Source of the DNA: Salinivirga cyanobacteriivorans
Lineage (GTDB): Bacteria > Bacteroidota > Bacteroidia > Bacteroidales > Salinivirgaceae
NCBI RefSeq assembly: GCF_001443605.1
Contig: NZ_CP013118.1
Coordinates: 1,271,075-1,335,074, forward strand
Direction of reading: 5' to 3'
Length of the DNA stretch: 64,000 nucleotides
Under the pieces are notes generated by a model that worked only from the letters and a program-made list of their open reading frames with translations, was not told the origin of the DNA and did no database searches. Within the stretch, counting starts at the first letter, position 1, and each line of letters begins with the position of its first letter. Below are positions 51,906-62,053 of this stretch, piece by piece. The position numbers and the translations under genes are program-made.

Positions 51906-54900
51906 ATGCGAATAATTGCGCTATACCTTTTCACCGGATTACTATTATGCTCAAACATAACGCAAGCCCAGCTTTCGGAGTCCTTTACAGACATGAACTT
52001 TACGACCAACCCGGAATGGACAGGCGATACTGGAAAATTCACCGTACTAGACCCGCCCAATTCAGGTGACGGTAGTATAGACGAAACGTGGAACGACGAT
52101 GGTAGTCTATTGCGTTCGGAAGCCGATAGTGGCGACGCGGCATTAGTTACTGCATCATCAAGAGCTTATGGCGAATGGCTTTTCTCAATTGCAGATGGCA
52201 GAGGATGGGCAATATCAGGATCAAATGATTTTTATGTTGTTTTGATGAGCGATACGAACAATCCTGAACAATTAAAAGATGGCAGTCGCGATTTTAACGG
52301 ATACTATTTAAGGTTCGACGGGAATGAAGGCGACAGCTTTACTTTGCATAAGCAAACCGGGACTACAAGTACATTAATATTAAATTCCAACTTCCCCGAT
52401 GGCGATGATGCCACGACCTCTAAAACATACAGCGTAAAGGTCTCCCGCAATAATAGTGGAGAATGGAATTTATTTATTGAAGAAGGCCTGTACCTCGACC
52501 CTCAAAATCTCCTTGGCACAGCAACAGATAACGAAGTTACGACCTCATCATTTTTTGGTATTGTGACCAATATTGCCAACCCCGGACCTGAGCGTGTAGC
52601 TTACATAGATCAAATTATTACAAGAGATATTATTGCCGATGACCAGCCACCGTTTATTACGGAATATATGGTAACCAGTACTAAAACCATTGATTTACAT
52701 TTTGATGAATACACAGACTCCGTTACTGCGCACAATATTTCAAATTACAATCTGCAAGGCACTGGCTCACCAGATTTGGTAGGTTATGTACACGATAATC
52801 ATGACAAATTACGATTGACATTCAATTCAGGATTACAGGCAAGCCAAAGCTTAACGCTTGATGTTTCTGGTGTAGCAGACCTCGAAGGAAATACAATTGA
52901 TACCAGCATTCAGGTCATAACGCCTGCCATACTCAACCAAAACATAACCGAATCATTCAGTGATTTTAACCTTAACACCAACCCTCAATGGCAGGGAGAA
53001 GTTTCAGATTTTGAAATTCTTGATCCCCCCACCGAAGGAGATGGAAGCTTTAGCTCAGAATATGTCACAGACGGCGCCATGCTGCGCTCACGGCAGAATA
53101 CCGGAAACAAGGCCATTACTTTCGAGGCCCTGCGCTCTTTTGGCCAGTGGTCTTTTACCATAGCTGACGGTGCCAATTGGAGTATTTCAAGTACGAACGA
53201 CTTTTACATTTTACTCAATGCATCAACCAATGATCCGCAATTACTTAAGCCTGAAAATATGGACTTTTATGGCTATTACCTGAGGTTCGATGGTGGTGCT
53301 GACGACAGTTTTGTACTCTATAAACAAACGGGAACCCAATCTGCCCCGATCATTGAAACAGGCTTTCCCGAAGGTAGTGACGCAGGTACTCCCCTGCCCT
53401 ACAGCGTTAAAATTACCAGAACTGAAACAGACGGATGGAAACTCTACATTGATGAAGGTGTATATGAACAAGCATCAACATTGAGAGGAACTTCTGCAGA
53501 TCAGGAAATCACAACAGGTAATTATTTTGGTATTTGCACCAACATCAGCACGCCATCTGAAGAGCGTGTTGTTTACCTGGACAGTATTTATATTGGAGAA
53601 ATAATTTACGATACCATTCCGCCTGCACTAGAACAGATATCGGTACAAAACGCAAATACGCTTTCGCTGAGTTTTTCAGAATCGCTGGATACTTCACTTA
53701 TTACAACCGCTAATTTTGAGGCAGCAAAAGCTGGTGTGCCACAATCATTAAATTTTGATGCAAATGGCAGTATTATAAATCTATACTTCCCAAACGATTT
53801 TACCAACCGCGAACAAGACACCTTATATATTTCTGGCCTACAAGACATTGAAGGCAATTTAGCGAATGATACTTCAGCAAACTTTACCTACTTCATTCCC
53901 CTTCCCGGTGAAATTGTTATCAATGAAATTCTGTTTGATACATACCCACCTGTAGGCCTGCCTGAATACGATTATATTGAGCTTTACAACCGATCCGAAT
54001 ATACTATAAATATTAAAGACTGGACTTTACAAATTGGTGAAGACAACTACGTTTTCCCGTCGCATACTATAATGCCTGAAAGCTACTTAATAATCACGAG
54101 CAGCGCAGCCACCGATGCGTACTCCATTTATGGTGAAACACTTGGACTCATCAGCACATCAGCATTAACAAATGATGGAAAGCCTGTAACGCTAAAAGAC
54201 TCAAGCGGACAGGTAATTCATGATATCAGTTATACACCAAATTGGTATCATGACCCTGAAAAAGAAGATGGCGGCTGGAGTATTGAACAAATAGATCCGG
54301 ATACATGGTGTGCACAAGCCAGCAACTGGCATGCATCAGAAAACGCTGTTGGCGGCACACCCGGCTCCATAAACTCTGTTGATGCACAAAATCCTGATAA
54401 CACAGCCCCATCAGTGGTGTCAGTTTCAGCAATTGATGACAATACCATAATAGTACAATTTTCTGAGAGCGTACCAGCCCAGCTTATAAACTCCGACAAT
54501 ATAACCATTAGTCCTGATCCTGGAAATGTGGTATATTCCACCAACCCCGAATACCCAAAGATCTGGCAAATTGCCACCACACAAAGCCTGCCTCCCAGAA
54601 CAGCAATGGAGATCACTATTAGCAATATAGTTGATTACTGTGACAATGCCATGGCAGATACAGTAATCAGCTTTTACTTTGTCCCATCAGAATTTCAGCA
54701 AATAATCTTCAATGAAATACTGGCCGAGCCCAACAGTGAAACCGGAATTGCTTATGAATATCTTGAACTATACAACAGAGATTCTTTAAATGTATCGCTA
54801 CAGGGATGGACTCTACAAGCAGGAAGCAGAACATGGACCCTTCCAGCCAATGTTATTCCCCCCAACGGTTACTTACTCATTTTACCCGAATATATGGCAG

Positions 54901-56318
54901 CTCATCCCGATGCACCGGAAAATGCAATTTACCTCTTCGACGATTCTGACCTTAGCGATGGCGGCACATTGCTTCAGCTCAATAACGCAGATGGCAAAAA
55001 CATCACATGGGTGGACTATGACGACCAATGGCACGATAACAATTTAGCTGAACTTGGCGGCTATGCACTTGAGCGGATTGACACTGAGCATCTTTGCGGT
55101 GGATCAGAAAACTGGCGCACAAGCACATCAGAAAATTTCGGTACACCAAATATGCAAAATGCTGTTTTTGCTGAAAATGCCGACAATGAAAAGCCAGAAG
55201 CTTTATATTACATTCTTCCGGGCGACACTACCATTCAAATTGAATTTGACAGCCCCTTATGGCCCGAAGCATCCATCGAAAATCTAACAAGCAACGATGT
55301 TAACATTTCAAATCTGCACATACCACACCCAAAAGGCAGGGAAATCATCATGGAGCTTACAGCACCACTTGCACATGATATAAATTACACCATTACGCTT
55401 AACAATTTTGAAGACTGCAACCGCAATGTAATGGAGCCAACAACTTTCAATTTCAAAAAGCCGGTTGCACCTGAGGAGCACGATCTTGTAATTAACGAAA
55501 TTTTGTTTAACCCGCCCGAAGCCTGCGATGATTTTGTTGAGATTTACAACATAAGCGACCAATACCTTGCGATGGACCAGATGTACATGGGCAAACTTGA
55601 TGAATCGGGACAACCCGATGATATTAACAAGGTTACAACCAAAAGGTATGTTTTACCACCTGAAAAATATTACATACTTACGAGTGCATACGATTGTTTA
55701 GAGGACGCCTATACACCTGTACATAAAAACCAGACACTATTAACCAATCTACCATCATTAGCCAATGATGCCGGAGCTTTTGTTTTAATGGAATCCGGCG
55801 GTAACGAAATTGACAGACTGGAATACAATGAATCAATGCACCATGCGCTGTTGGATGATCCTGATGGGGTGTCACTGGAAAGGATTTCACCTTTATCGGC
55901 GTCAGACAACCCTTCAAACTGGCACTCTGCAGCTGCTGATGTAGGTTTTGCTACGCCAACAAGAGAAAACTCTCAATATAATACAGAAAAAACTGACACA
56001 GACAATATTTCGCTCACCAATGAAACCCTAAGCCCCGACGGCGACGGCTACCAGGACTATCTAAAGATTAATTACCGCTTCGCTGAACCTGGTAACATTC
56101 TTACGATTAGGATACTTAATCACCGTGGATTAGTGGTACGCAATCTTTTAAACAATGAGTCGGTTTCGTCGGAGGGATTTGTTACATGGGATGGCACAGA
56201 CGATGATGGCCAAAAGTTGCCTGTAGGCATTTACATTATTTACGCAGAATGGTTTGATAACACTGGCAACCAGGGTGAATCAAAACAAACCTGTGTAATT
56301 GCAGGAGGATTGAAATAA
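51906..56318 (+). CDS. Large modular secreted protein with duplicated lectin-like and three lamin-tail domains
   Basis: A 1470-residue protein with a signal peptide (MRIIALYLFTGLLLCSNITQ, cut near A-QLS). Two copies of a lectin/laminin-G-like module sit at about 25-235 and 345-565 (GYYLRFDGNEGDSFTLHKQT versus GYYLRFDGGADDSFVLYKQT), each followed by an Ig-like domain. Three lamin-tail domains follow (VINEILFDTYPP, IFNEILAEPNSE, VINEILFNPPEA). The last 95 residues (ETLSPDGDGYQDYLKINYRF) are an FlgD-Ig/gliding-type C-terminal domain, the sort seen on type IX-secreted proteins of this phylum. It is probably surface-associated or released. No catalytic domain is seen. Confidence 0.85.
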   Translation: MRIIALYLFTGLLLCSNITQAQLSESFTDMNFTTNPEWTGDTGKFTVLDPPNSGDGSIDETWNDDGSLLRSEADSGDAALVTASSRAYGEWLFSIADGRGWAISGSNDFYVVLMSDTNNPEQLKDGSRDFNGYYLRFDGNEGDSFTLHKQTGTTSTLILNSNFPDGDDATTSKTYSVKVSRNNSGEWNLFIEEGLYLDPQNLLGTATDNEVTTSSFFGIVTNIANPGPERVAYIDQIITRDIIADDQPPFITEYMVTSTKTIDLHFDEYTDSVTAHNISNYNLQGTGSPDLVGYVHDNHDKLRLTFNSGLQASQSLTLDVSGVADLEGNTIDTSIQVITPAILNQNITESFSDFNLNTNPQWQGEVSDFEILDPPTEGDGSFSSEYVTDGAMLRSRQNTGNKAITFEALRSFGQWSFTIADGANWSISSTNDFYILLNASTNDPQLLKPENMDFYGYYLRFDGGADDSFVLYKQTGTQSAPIIETGFPEGSDAGTPLPYSVKITRTETDGWKLYIDEGVYEQASTLRGTSADQEITTGNYFGICTNISTPSEERVVYLDSIYIGEIIYDTIPPALEQISVQNANTLSLSFSESLDTSLITTANFEAAKAGVPQSLNFDANGSIINLYFPNDFTNREQDTLYISGLQDIEGNLANDTSANFTYFIPLPGEIVINEILFDTYPPVGLPEYDYIELYNRSEYTINIKDWTLQIGEDNYVFPSHTIMPESYLIITSSAATDAYSIYGETLGLISTSALTNDGKPVTLKDSSGQVIHDISYTPNWYHDPEKEDGGWSIEQIDPDTWCAQASNWHASENAVGGTPGSINSVDAQNPDNTAPSVVSVSAIDDNTIIVQFSESVPAQLINSDNITISPDPGNVVYSTNPEYPKIWQIATTQSLPPRTAMEITISNIVDYCDNAMADTVISFYFVPSEFQQIIFNEILAEPNSETGIAYEYLELYNRDSLNVSLQGWTLQAGSRTWTLPANVIPPNGYLLILPEYMAAHPDAPENAIYLFDDSDLSDGGTLLQLNNADGKNITWVDYDDQWHDNNLAELGGYALERIDTEHLCGGSENWRTSTSENFGTPNMQNAVFAENADNEKPEALYYILPGDTTIQIEFDSPLWPEASIENLTSNDVNISNLHIPHPKGREIIMELTAPLAHDINYTITLNNFEDCNRNVMEPTTFNFKKPVAPEEHDLVINEILFNPPEACDDFVEIYNISDQYLAMDQMYMGKLDESGQPDDINKVTTKRYVLPPEKYYILTSAYDCLEDAYTPVHKNQTLLTNLPSLANDAGAFVLMESGGNEIDRLEYNESMHHALLDDPDGVSLERISPLSASDNPSNWHSAAADVGFATPTRENSQYNTEKTDTDNISLTNETLSPDGDGYQDYLKINYRFAEPGNILTIRILNHRGLVVRNLLNNESVSSEGFVTWDGTDDDGQKLPVGIYIIYAEWFDNTGNQGESKQTCVIAGGLK

Positions 56319-56334
56319 ATCGCATAAAATTTAA

Positions 56335-56362
56335 AAGGCACCTGACAAAAGCCAGGTGCCTT
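56335..56362 (-). terminator. Terminator for the M13 peptidase gene
   Basis: AAGGCACCTG (56335-56344) and CAGGTGCCTT (56353-56362) pair around 8 bases. On the minus strand it is followed by TTTTAAATTTT, so it fits the M13 peptidase transcript better than the plus-strand one, which lacks a T-run. Confidence 0.75.
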
Positions 56363-56384
56363 CGAGAGTGAACTCACCTAATTA

Positions 56385-58418
56385 TTACCAAATATAAGCT
56401 CTTTGCTCCTCAGAGAGGAACATATAATCACCTTGTTTGGCGCCAAAGGCTTTGTGGAACTCCGGCATATTGCGAAGTGGTTCATTTACCCGGTTTCTAC
56501 CGAGAGAATGAACATCCACTTTGGTGAGCCTTACCTTCTCCTTATCGCGGATATTTTGTGCCCATACATGCGCATAGGCAAGGAAAAATCGTTGTAATGG
56601 AGTAAACCCGTCAATTTCCTTGCCATTCTTATATTGCTCTGTGTTTTTCAAAGCGGTTAAGGATATATTTAGCCCACCTAAATCGGCGATATTCTCTCCC
56701 AGAGAGAGTTCGCCGTTGGCCATTATGGTATCAATAATATTCACATTATTATATTGCTCAACCAATTTTTGTGATCTTTCATTAAAACGTTCAGCATCAT
56801 CTTTGGTCCACCAATCTGTCATATTACCATTTTTATCATAAAGGCGCCCTTTATCATCGAAACCATGGGTCATTTCGTGTCCGATTACCATACCTATAGC
56901 GCCATAATTCACGGCATCATCGCCATTTTGGTAGAAAAACGGAGGCTGCAGAATTCCTGCAGGAAATACTATTTCGTTATAAGCCGGGTTATAATATGCA
57001 TTAACCATTTGTGGTGGCATAAACCATTCAGACTTATCTACTGGCTTATTAATTTTGCTCAGCATATCTTTGTAGTTCCATTTGCGAGCCCTCATGATGT
57101 TTGCCAAATAATTATCGTCTTTGATGTCCAGTGTACTGTAATCTTTCCATTTGTCAGGGTAGCCCACCTTTACCTTTATGGTATTTAGTTTTTCAAGGGC
57201 CAGTGTTTTCGTGCTATCTCCCATCCAGGGAAGTACTTTAATACGCTCAGCGAGGGCAAGTTTTAAATTTCCTACAAGTTTCTCCATGCGTTCTTTAGCC
57301 TCTGGCGGAAAATATTTATTGACATAAACTTTTCCAATTGCTTCACTAAGCACGCCATTTGTAGCGTTCAGCACTCGTTTCCATCGTGGTCTGATTTGCT
57401 CTTGGCCACTCAGGGTTTTACCATAAAAGGCAAAATTCTGATTTACAAAATCTTTGCTTAAAAATGATGCATTTTTGTCGATCATGTGCCATTTAAGGTA
57501 CCATTGCCAATCCTTAATATCTACTTCAGCCAACATGTTATCCAGCTCCTCAAAAAAGTCTGGCATACCAACATTAATTTCTCCGGGTTCGGCTAGTCCC
57601 ACACTTTTGAAGTAGGTTTTCCAATCGAAGTTATCCATCAAGGCATCAACCTCGCTGAGTGGCATTTTATTGTATGTAAGTTTTACATCTCTAAGTTGTT
57701 CCCTGGTAAGCGAAGCTTTTGCCAAACGAGTTTCAATGTCCATAATTTTTTCAGCTGCCTTGCTGGCCTCATCAGAATCGGCTCCTGCAAGTTCCAGCAT
57801 TGTTTGAACATGGTTTAGATACTTTTCACGAATATTTTCAGCATCTTCTCCTTTATCGAAATAGTAACTTCTATCAGGCAATCCAAGTCCGCTTTGCGAC
57901 AACTGTGGTATCTGGAAATCAGAGTTGATCTTGTCCGGAGAACCATAAAAACCAAATAAGAAGCCCATGCCCTGGGTCTTATATTCGGCCAGTAGTGCTT
58001 GCATATCTTCAACTGAAGCAATCGATTCTATTTGTTCAATATAGGGTTTGAGTGGTTCAGCTCCGGCCTTTTCAATGGCTGCAGTATCCATACCGGTAGC
58101 GAACATATCTTCAATTTTACGTTCCACAGAACCCGGCTCTGCATTTGCCCCAGACATTTCTTCCACGATAGCCTTGAGTTTTTTCTCGTTTTTGTCGGCT
58201 AACTCTGTAAAAGCACCATGACGAGATTTATCTGCAGGTATTGGATGCGACTTCATCCATCCGCCATTGGCATATTGATTAAAATCTTCTACCGGACTTG
58301 CGGTCAGGTCCATATCTTCTTTTTTAATGGGTTTTTCTTCGCCGTTGTTGTTCATATCACATGATGTAGTTATACTGGTGATTAATAAAACAAGGGCAAA
58401 AATCATGATTTTTTTCAT
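56385..58418 (-). CDS. M13 family zinc metallopeptidase, lipoprotein
   Basis: A 677-residue neprilysin-type endopeptidase. The signal ends in TSC (Cys20), so it is probably lipidated. The catalytic HExxH is VIGHEMTHGF (His514, Glu515, His518). The third zinc ligand and its partner lie in GENIADLGG (Glu575, Asp579), and NAYYNP (473-478) is the substrate-binding motif. Length matches bacterial PepO-like enzymes. It should cleave short peptides in the periplasm or at the surface. It has its own terminator; its 5' spacer toward alr (about 270 bases) holds no gene. Confidence 0.94.
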   Translation of the reverse strand: MKKIMIFALVLLITSITTSCDMNNNGEEKPIKKEDMDLTASPVEDFNQYANGGWMKSHPIPADKSRHGAFTELADKNEKKLKAIVEEMSGANAEPGSVERKIEDMFATGMDTAAIEKAGAEPLKPYIEQIESIASVEDMQALLAEYKTQGMGFLFGFYGSPDKINSDFQIPQLSQSGLGLPDRSYYFDKGEDAENIREKYLNHVQTMLELAGADSDEASKAAEKIMDIETRLAKASLTREQLRDVKLTYNKMPLSEVDALMDNFDWKTYFKSVGLAEPGEINVGMPDFFEELDNMLAEVDIKDWQWYLKWHMIDKNASFLSKDFVNQNFAFYGKTLSGQEQIRPRWKRVLNATNGVLSEAIGKVYVNKYFPPEAKERMEKLVGNLKLALAERIKVLPWMGDSTKTLALEKLNTIKVKVGYPDKWKDYSTLDIKDDNYLANIMRARKWNYKDMLSKINKPVDKSEWFMPPQMVNAYYNPAYNEIVFPAGILQPPFFYQNGDDAVNYGAIGMVIGHEMTHGFDDKGRLYDKNGNMTDWWTKDDAERFNERSQKLVEQYNNVNIIDTIMANGELSLGENIADLGGLNISLTALKNTEQYKNGKEIDGFTPLQRFFLAYAHVWAQNIRDKEKVRLTKVDVHSLGRNRVNEPLRNMPEFHKAFGAKQGDYMFLSEEQRAYIW

Positions 58419-58626
58419 ATCTAAAACCTTTTTAAATTATTTTTCGGGTTGTTTAAAATCTCAATGAATACGCAAAAAAGTCACCAAAAAACATAACTTA
58501 CTGATTCCTTTCAGGTTGAAAAACAGCCGGCATTTGCCATAAGGTGAAATCAGGCAGAAATCCGTACGTTTTCGAACACCGGGTGCACAGTATTACTTTA
58601 AATTAGCATATGATGCACCTTACAGT

Positions 58627-58658
58627 TTTGGGAAAAGTACTCAGAAACTCTATATTTG
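58627..58658 (+). promoter_or_regulatory. Full -33/-7 promoter upstream of alr
   Basis: TTTG (58627-58630) and TATATTTG (58651-58658) are separated by 20 bases, the best full Bacteroidota-type promoter in the window. It lies 79 bases before the chosen alr start at 58737. Confidence 0.65.
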
Positions 58659-58736
58659 TTGTAAAGACAAAACAATAAACACAAAAGCATAGTGGAACGT
58701 AATTTGCGAAATTCCAGGAAACTTAAAAAGATCAAT

Positions 58737-59891
58737 ATGTCAGCCAATTTGCGCACCTGGATCGAAATAGATAAAAAAGCCTATTTACATAACCTGGAGT
58801 TTTTGAAAAGTATATTCAAAGACACAGATATTTCGTCAGTCGTAAAAGGTAATGCTTATGGTCATGGCATAGAACAAATCGTTCCACTAGCACAAAACGC
58901 AGGCATTAATTACTTTTCGGTGTTTTCACTGGAGGAGGCCTGCAGGGTACATAGCGTAAAAAACAAAGATGCACATTTAATGATTATGGGCTACATCCCC
59001 AACGACTCCTACGAGTGGGTTATAGAACATGACATTAGTTTTTTCATTTACGAACCGGGAGACCTGAACAAAGCAATTCTTGCTGCAAAAAAAGTAAAGA
59101 AGAAGGCTAACATACACCTGGAACTGGAAACAGGCATGAACCGTACCGGTTTAGATGATTTGAACCTTAATAAGGCCATTAAAATCATTAAAGAAAATAA
59201 AAATCATGTCAACATAAAGGGAGTATGCACTCACCTGGCTGGTGCCGAAAGCATTGCCAACCACGTAAGAATTAAAAGACAAATCATTAACTATAACAGG
59301 CAGCTTAACCAAATAAAAAAACAGGGTTGCGAACCGGAAAAACTACATATGGCCTGCTCAGCAGCTGCTATCTCATACCCCAGAACAAGAAAAGATTTAA
59401 TTCGTACGGGAATTCTCCAATATGGTTTTTGGCCAAGCTTTGAAACACGAATTGCCTTCATGCAAAAATATAAACATACAATTGACCCACTCAGACGGGT
59501 CTTAAGCTGGAAAAGCCGCGTAATGCACATCAAAACCGTTGAGCCCGGAGAATTTATAAGCTATGGCACAGCATTTTTTGCCAGTGAGAAAAAGAAAATA
59601 GCGGTAGTACCTGTTGGTTATGCAGATGGTTTTAATCGTTCGTTAAGCAATAATGGGCGGGTACTGATTCATGGAAAAATCGCATCAGTAATCGGACTGG
59701 TTAACATGAACATGCTTATAGCCGACATTACGCATATTAATAATGTAAAACCCGGCGACGAAGTGGTTCTTATTGGTAAACAGAAAAACAACATCATCAG
59801 AGTTTCTTCTTTTAGTGAGTTTACACAGCAGGTAAATTACGAACTGCTCACAAGATTACCCGGAAGTATACCTCGAATTATCAAAAACTAA
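58737..59891 (+). CDS. alr: Alanine racemase
   Basis: About 384 residues from the ATG at 58737, which begins MSANLRTWIEIDKKAYLHNL; an upstream GTG at 58692 adds 15 unrelated residues. The fold-type III PLP enzyme makes D-alanine for peptidoglycan. The PLP lysine is Lys37 in SVVKGNAYGHG (the usual form is VKADAYGHG), and the catalytic tyrosine is Tyr276 in GEFISYGTAF. Length is normal. No D-Ala-D-Ala ligase gene is adjacent. The following small helix-turn-helix gene is 98 bases downstream. Confidence 0.93.
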   Translation: MSANLRTWIEIDKKAYLHNLEFLKSIFKDTDISSVVKGNAYGHGIEQIVPLAQNAGINYFSVFSLEEACRVHSVKNKDAHLMIMGYIPNDSYEWVIEHDISFFIYEPGDLNKAILAAKKVKKKANIHLELETGMNRTGLDDLNLNKAIKIIKENKNHVNIKGVCTHLAGAESIANHVRIKRQIINYNRQLNQIKKQGCEPEKLHMACSAAAISYPRTRKDLIRTGILQYGFWPSFETRIAFMQKYKHTIDPLRRVLSWKSRVMHIKTVEPGEFISYGTAFFASEKKKIAVVPVGYADGFNRSLSNNGRVLIHGKIASVIGLVNMNMLIADITHINNVKPGDEVVLIGKQKNNIIRVSSFSEFTQQVNYELLTRLPGSIPRIIKN

Positions 59892-59989
59892 CATTCAGAT
59901 AACAAATAAGTAACGGATTTTGGCAACTTTTTTGCAGGAATTACGTCTAACTATTATATGTCTAACCTTAAATCAGTATTTTACAAATC

Positions 59990-60184
59990 ATGAATGAACT
60001 ATTGCAAGACAAAACAAATCAAAAAATTCTTGAATTACTGGAACAAAACAACGACATGACTCTCGGAGGCATTGTTAAGAACCTTGGCATTTCTGCAGAA
60101 CGGGGACTTCAGCACATGATTAGCCTTAAGCGTCAGGGACTTGTAAAAGTAGAAGATCACTCAAGATATGCACTCAACCTTTAG
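59990..60184 (+). CDS. Mini winged-helix DNA-binding protein
   Basis: A 64-residue protein: KILELLEQNNDMTLGGIVKN, LGISAERGLQHMISLKRQGL, VKVEDHSRYALNL. The helix-turn-helix followed by a short beta wing matches a winged-helix fold with almost no other domain. It may regulate a nearby gene, or be a small stand-alone regulator. No sensing domain, so partner or ligand is unknown. It stands alone after alr; the downstream spacer of about 170 bases holds no visible terminator. Confidence 0.75.
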   Translation: MNELLQDKTNQKILELLEQNNDMTLGGIVKNLGISAERGLQHMISLKRQGLVKVEDHSRYALNL

Positions 60185-60356
60185 CGATCAATCTGCAAGG
60201 CAATAACTCCTATCCGGGAACTCTCCAAAGCAACCTAAAATATAATTATGAGCTGCATTCTGGAGTTTCTCTATCACTCTATTTTCTGAAAATCCACAGG
60301 CAAATAAGGAATAAACCCTTCAGTGTATAGCAATAATACGCATTCAATAATGGTAT

Positions 60357-61460
60357 TTACAATTTAAATGCGCGGCCTTTCCAATGGTACCTTCGTCTGA
60401 AGCGGTTGTACAAACCTTTGAATACAACTACTGGAAGCATTAACATTTGCGGAACATGGAGTATTACATTTAGGAGTACTGCCTGTTTGCTAACTATTGA
60501 CACAAGCACCCTCATTAACAGAACTGTTAATATAAAAAAGTATATTAAAAATAAATCTCCACTCAGGAATACGAGAAGTGGACCCGGTACAATTAAGACC
60601 ACAAAAAAAGTTGCCAGGAGCCAATTGTTTCCAAAAAAAGCAGGCGCGCTTCTGGCTACACCATTTAATGATTCACTGAAGCTGTGATACATGCGACAAC
60701 TAATTTCATTGTGACCAGGTAAGGTTTCCACTTTGAAACCTGCTTCTTTCATTTTGCGCATTATGGCAATATCCTCAACAGGATCGATACGAACCTGCTT
60801 GTGCCACTGATGATGCCTATAATTATCAGCATCAAATACCATACATTGCCCATTGGCTGCGGAGAGGGCCGGCCGGGAAGAAGCTCTAACCAAGTTTAAT
60901 GGCAACAAACTGAGCAATATCCAATTAATTAAAGGAACAATTAACCGTTCACCAAAAGTTTTGGTTACCTGTACCGGAAAAAACGATAAAAGATGAAGTT
61001 CATTTTCATGAAAATGCGCCACAACTTTTTGCACGAAATCTCTACTAACACGCACATCGGCATCAAGATAGATAATAATTGAGCTTTTCACATTTTTAGC
61101 TAATTGGTAGCATGCATGATTTTTTCCACTCCAACCATCAGGCACATCAATCCCTTTTATTACACTAAGAGCCGGGTTATTCTTTTTTACTTTATCCAGG
61201 TAAGCTCCTGTGCCATCAGATGAATTATCATCATACACAGTAATGCGAAATCCCCTGTAAGATTGCTGTTCGAGATCTTTTAGTATGCTGGGTAAATTAT
61301 ACGCTTCATTTCTGGCAGGAATCAAAATATCAACCAATGGCTCACCTTCTACCCGCATATTTGTCAACTCCCTTTTAAAAATTAAGTTCAACAGAGATAC
61401 CAACAAGCGGATTACGGCAAATCCAATAACGATCCAGGCTCCTAAATTTATCCAGTCCAT
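60357..61460 (-). CDS. Family 2 glycosyltransferase, carotenoid operon
   Basis: A 367-residue protein. An N-terminal membrane helix (about 6-28) precedes the GT2 domain: VDILIPARNEAYNLPSILKD, DDNSSDGT, YLDADVRV and VEDIAIMRKM as the acceptor-site region. Three to four helices lie in the C-terminal 100 residues. The layout matches GT2 enzymes beside carotenoid genes (CruC-like), which would attach a hexose to a carotenoid hydroxyl made by the hydratase in this operon. It is the last gene of the run; its start overlaps the acyltransferase gene by 13 bases. Confidence 0.83.
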   Translation of the reverse strand: MDWINLGAWIVIGFAVIRLLVSLLNLIFKRELTNMRVEGEPLVDILIPARNEAYNLPSILKDLEQQSYRGFRITVYDDNSSDGTGAYLDKVKKNNPALSVIKGIDVPDGWSGKNHACYQLAKNVKSSIIIYLDADVRVSRDFVQKVVAHFHENELHLLSFFPVQVTKTFGERLIVPLINWILLSLLPLNLVRASSRPALSAANGQCMVFDADNYRHHQWHKQVRIDPVEDIAIMRKMKEAGFKVETLPGHNEISCRMYHSFSESLNGVARSAPAFFGNNWLLATFFVVLIVPGPLLVFLSGDLFLIYFFILTVLLMRVLVSIVSKQAVLLNVILHVPQMLMLPVVVFKGLYNRFRRRYHWKGRAFKL

Positions 61461-62053
61461 TTTCGTTGTTGTTTTTTAATATGCATATAAAAATCATTAT
61501 AAGCCAGCTCTATATCACCTTCTTCATTGAATAATTCACCATAGACCCACAGGCCCGGTCTTCTGTGAGAAAAATAATCTGTAAGGGTAACTAACATGAG
61601 CACAGAAATACCATTAGAATTATTTATAATCTTATTAATCCCTTTTTGGAATTTTATGTAATCAACATGCTGAGATTGAATTATTCCCTGCGGATACAAT
61701 AAAACCATGTTTTTACTTTCTCCTAATATCGAAGAAGTATATTCCAAAGACTCCATTACACTTCTGTTTCCCTTTTGAACTGAGTATGCCCCAACATATC
61801 TGAAAGTAGGATGCCTTCGCAATTGTTCAAGCATCATCATCACATGAAAACGTTTTTTCCAGTAGCGTCTGTTTAAATTCAGCACCCAAAAACCATCCCA
61901 CCAGGAGTGATGGTTGGCTATTACTAATAATGGTTTATCGGCATCAATTTCGGGTATAAAGACATTAACCTGGTTAAAAGCCCTGCTAATGGCAATACGG
62001 GAATAAACACCGTAGAACCAACGATAAAAAGCCAGATGACGGGCTTTTATCAT
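61448..62053 (-). CDS. PlsC-type acyltransferase, carotenoid operon
   Basis: A 201-residue protein of the lysophospholipid acyltransferase fold. The catalytic HxxxxD motif is in ANHHSWWDGFWV (about residues 47-58), and a Pro-rich substrate loop VLLYPQGIIQ follows (about 117-126). Such enzymes next to a carotenoid glycosyltransferase (CruD-like) attach a fatty acyl chain to the sugar. It overlaps the hydratase gene by 4 bases and the glycosyltransferase by 13, so translation is coupled. Confidence 0.82.
   Translation of the reverse strand: MIKARHLAFYRWFYGVYSRIAISRAFNQVNVFIPEIDADKPLLVIANHHSWWDGFWVLNLNRRYWKKRFHVMMMLEQLRRHPTFRYVGAYSVQKGNRSVMESLEYTSSILGESKNMVLLYPQGIIQSQHVDYIKFQKGINKIINNSNGISVLMLVTLTDYFSHRRPGLWVYGELFNEEGDIELAYNDFYMHIKKQQRKWTG

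Noticed and set aside
55308-55613. 101-codon minus-strand frame inside the 1470-residue gene
   Set aside because: Antisense shadow of the lamin-tail region without start context.
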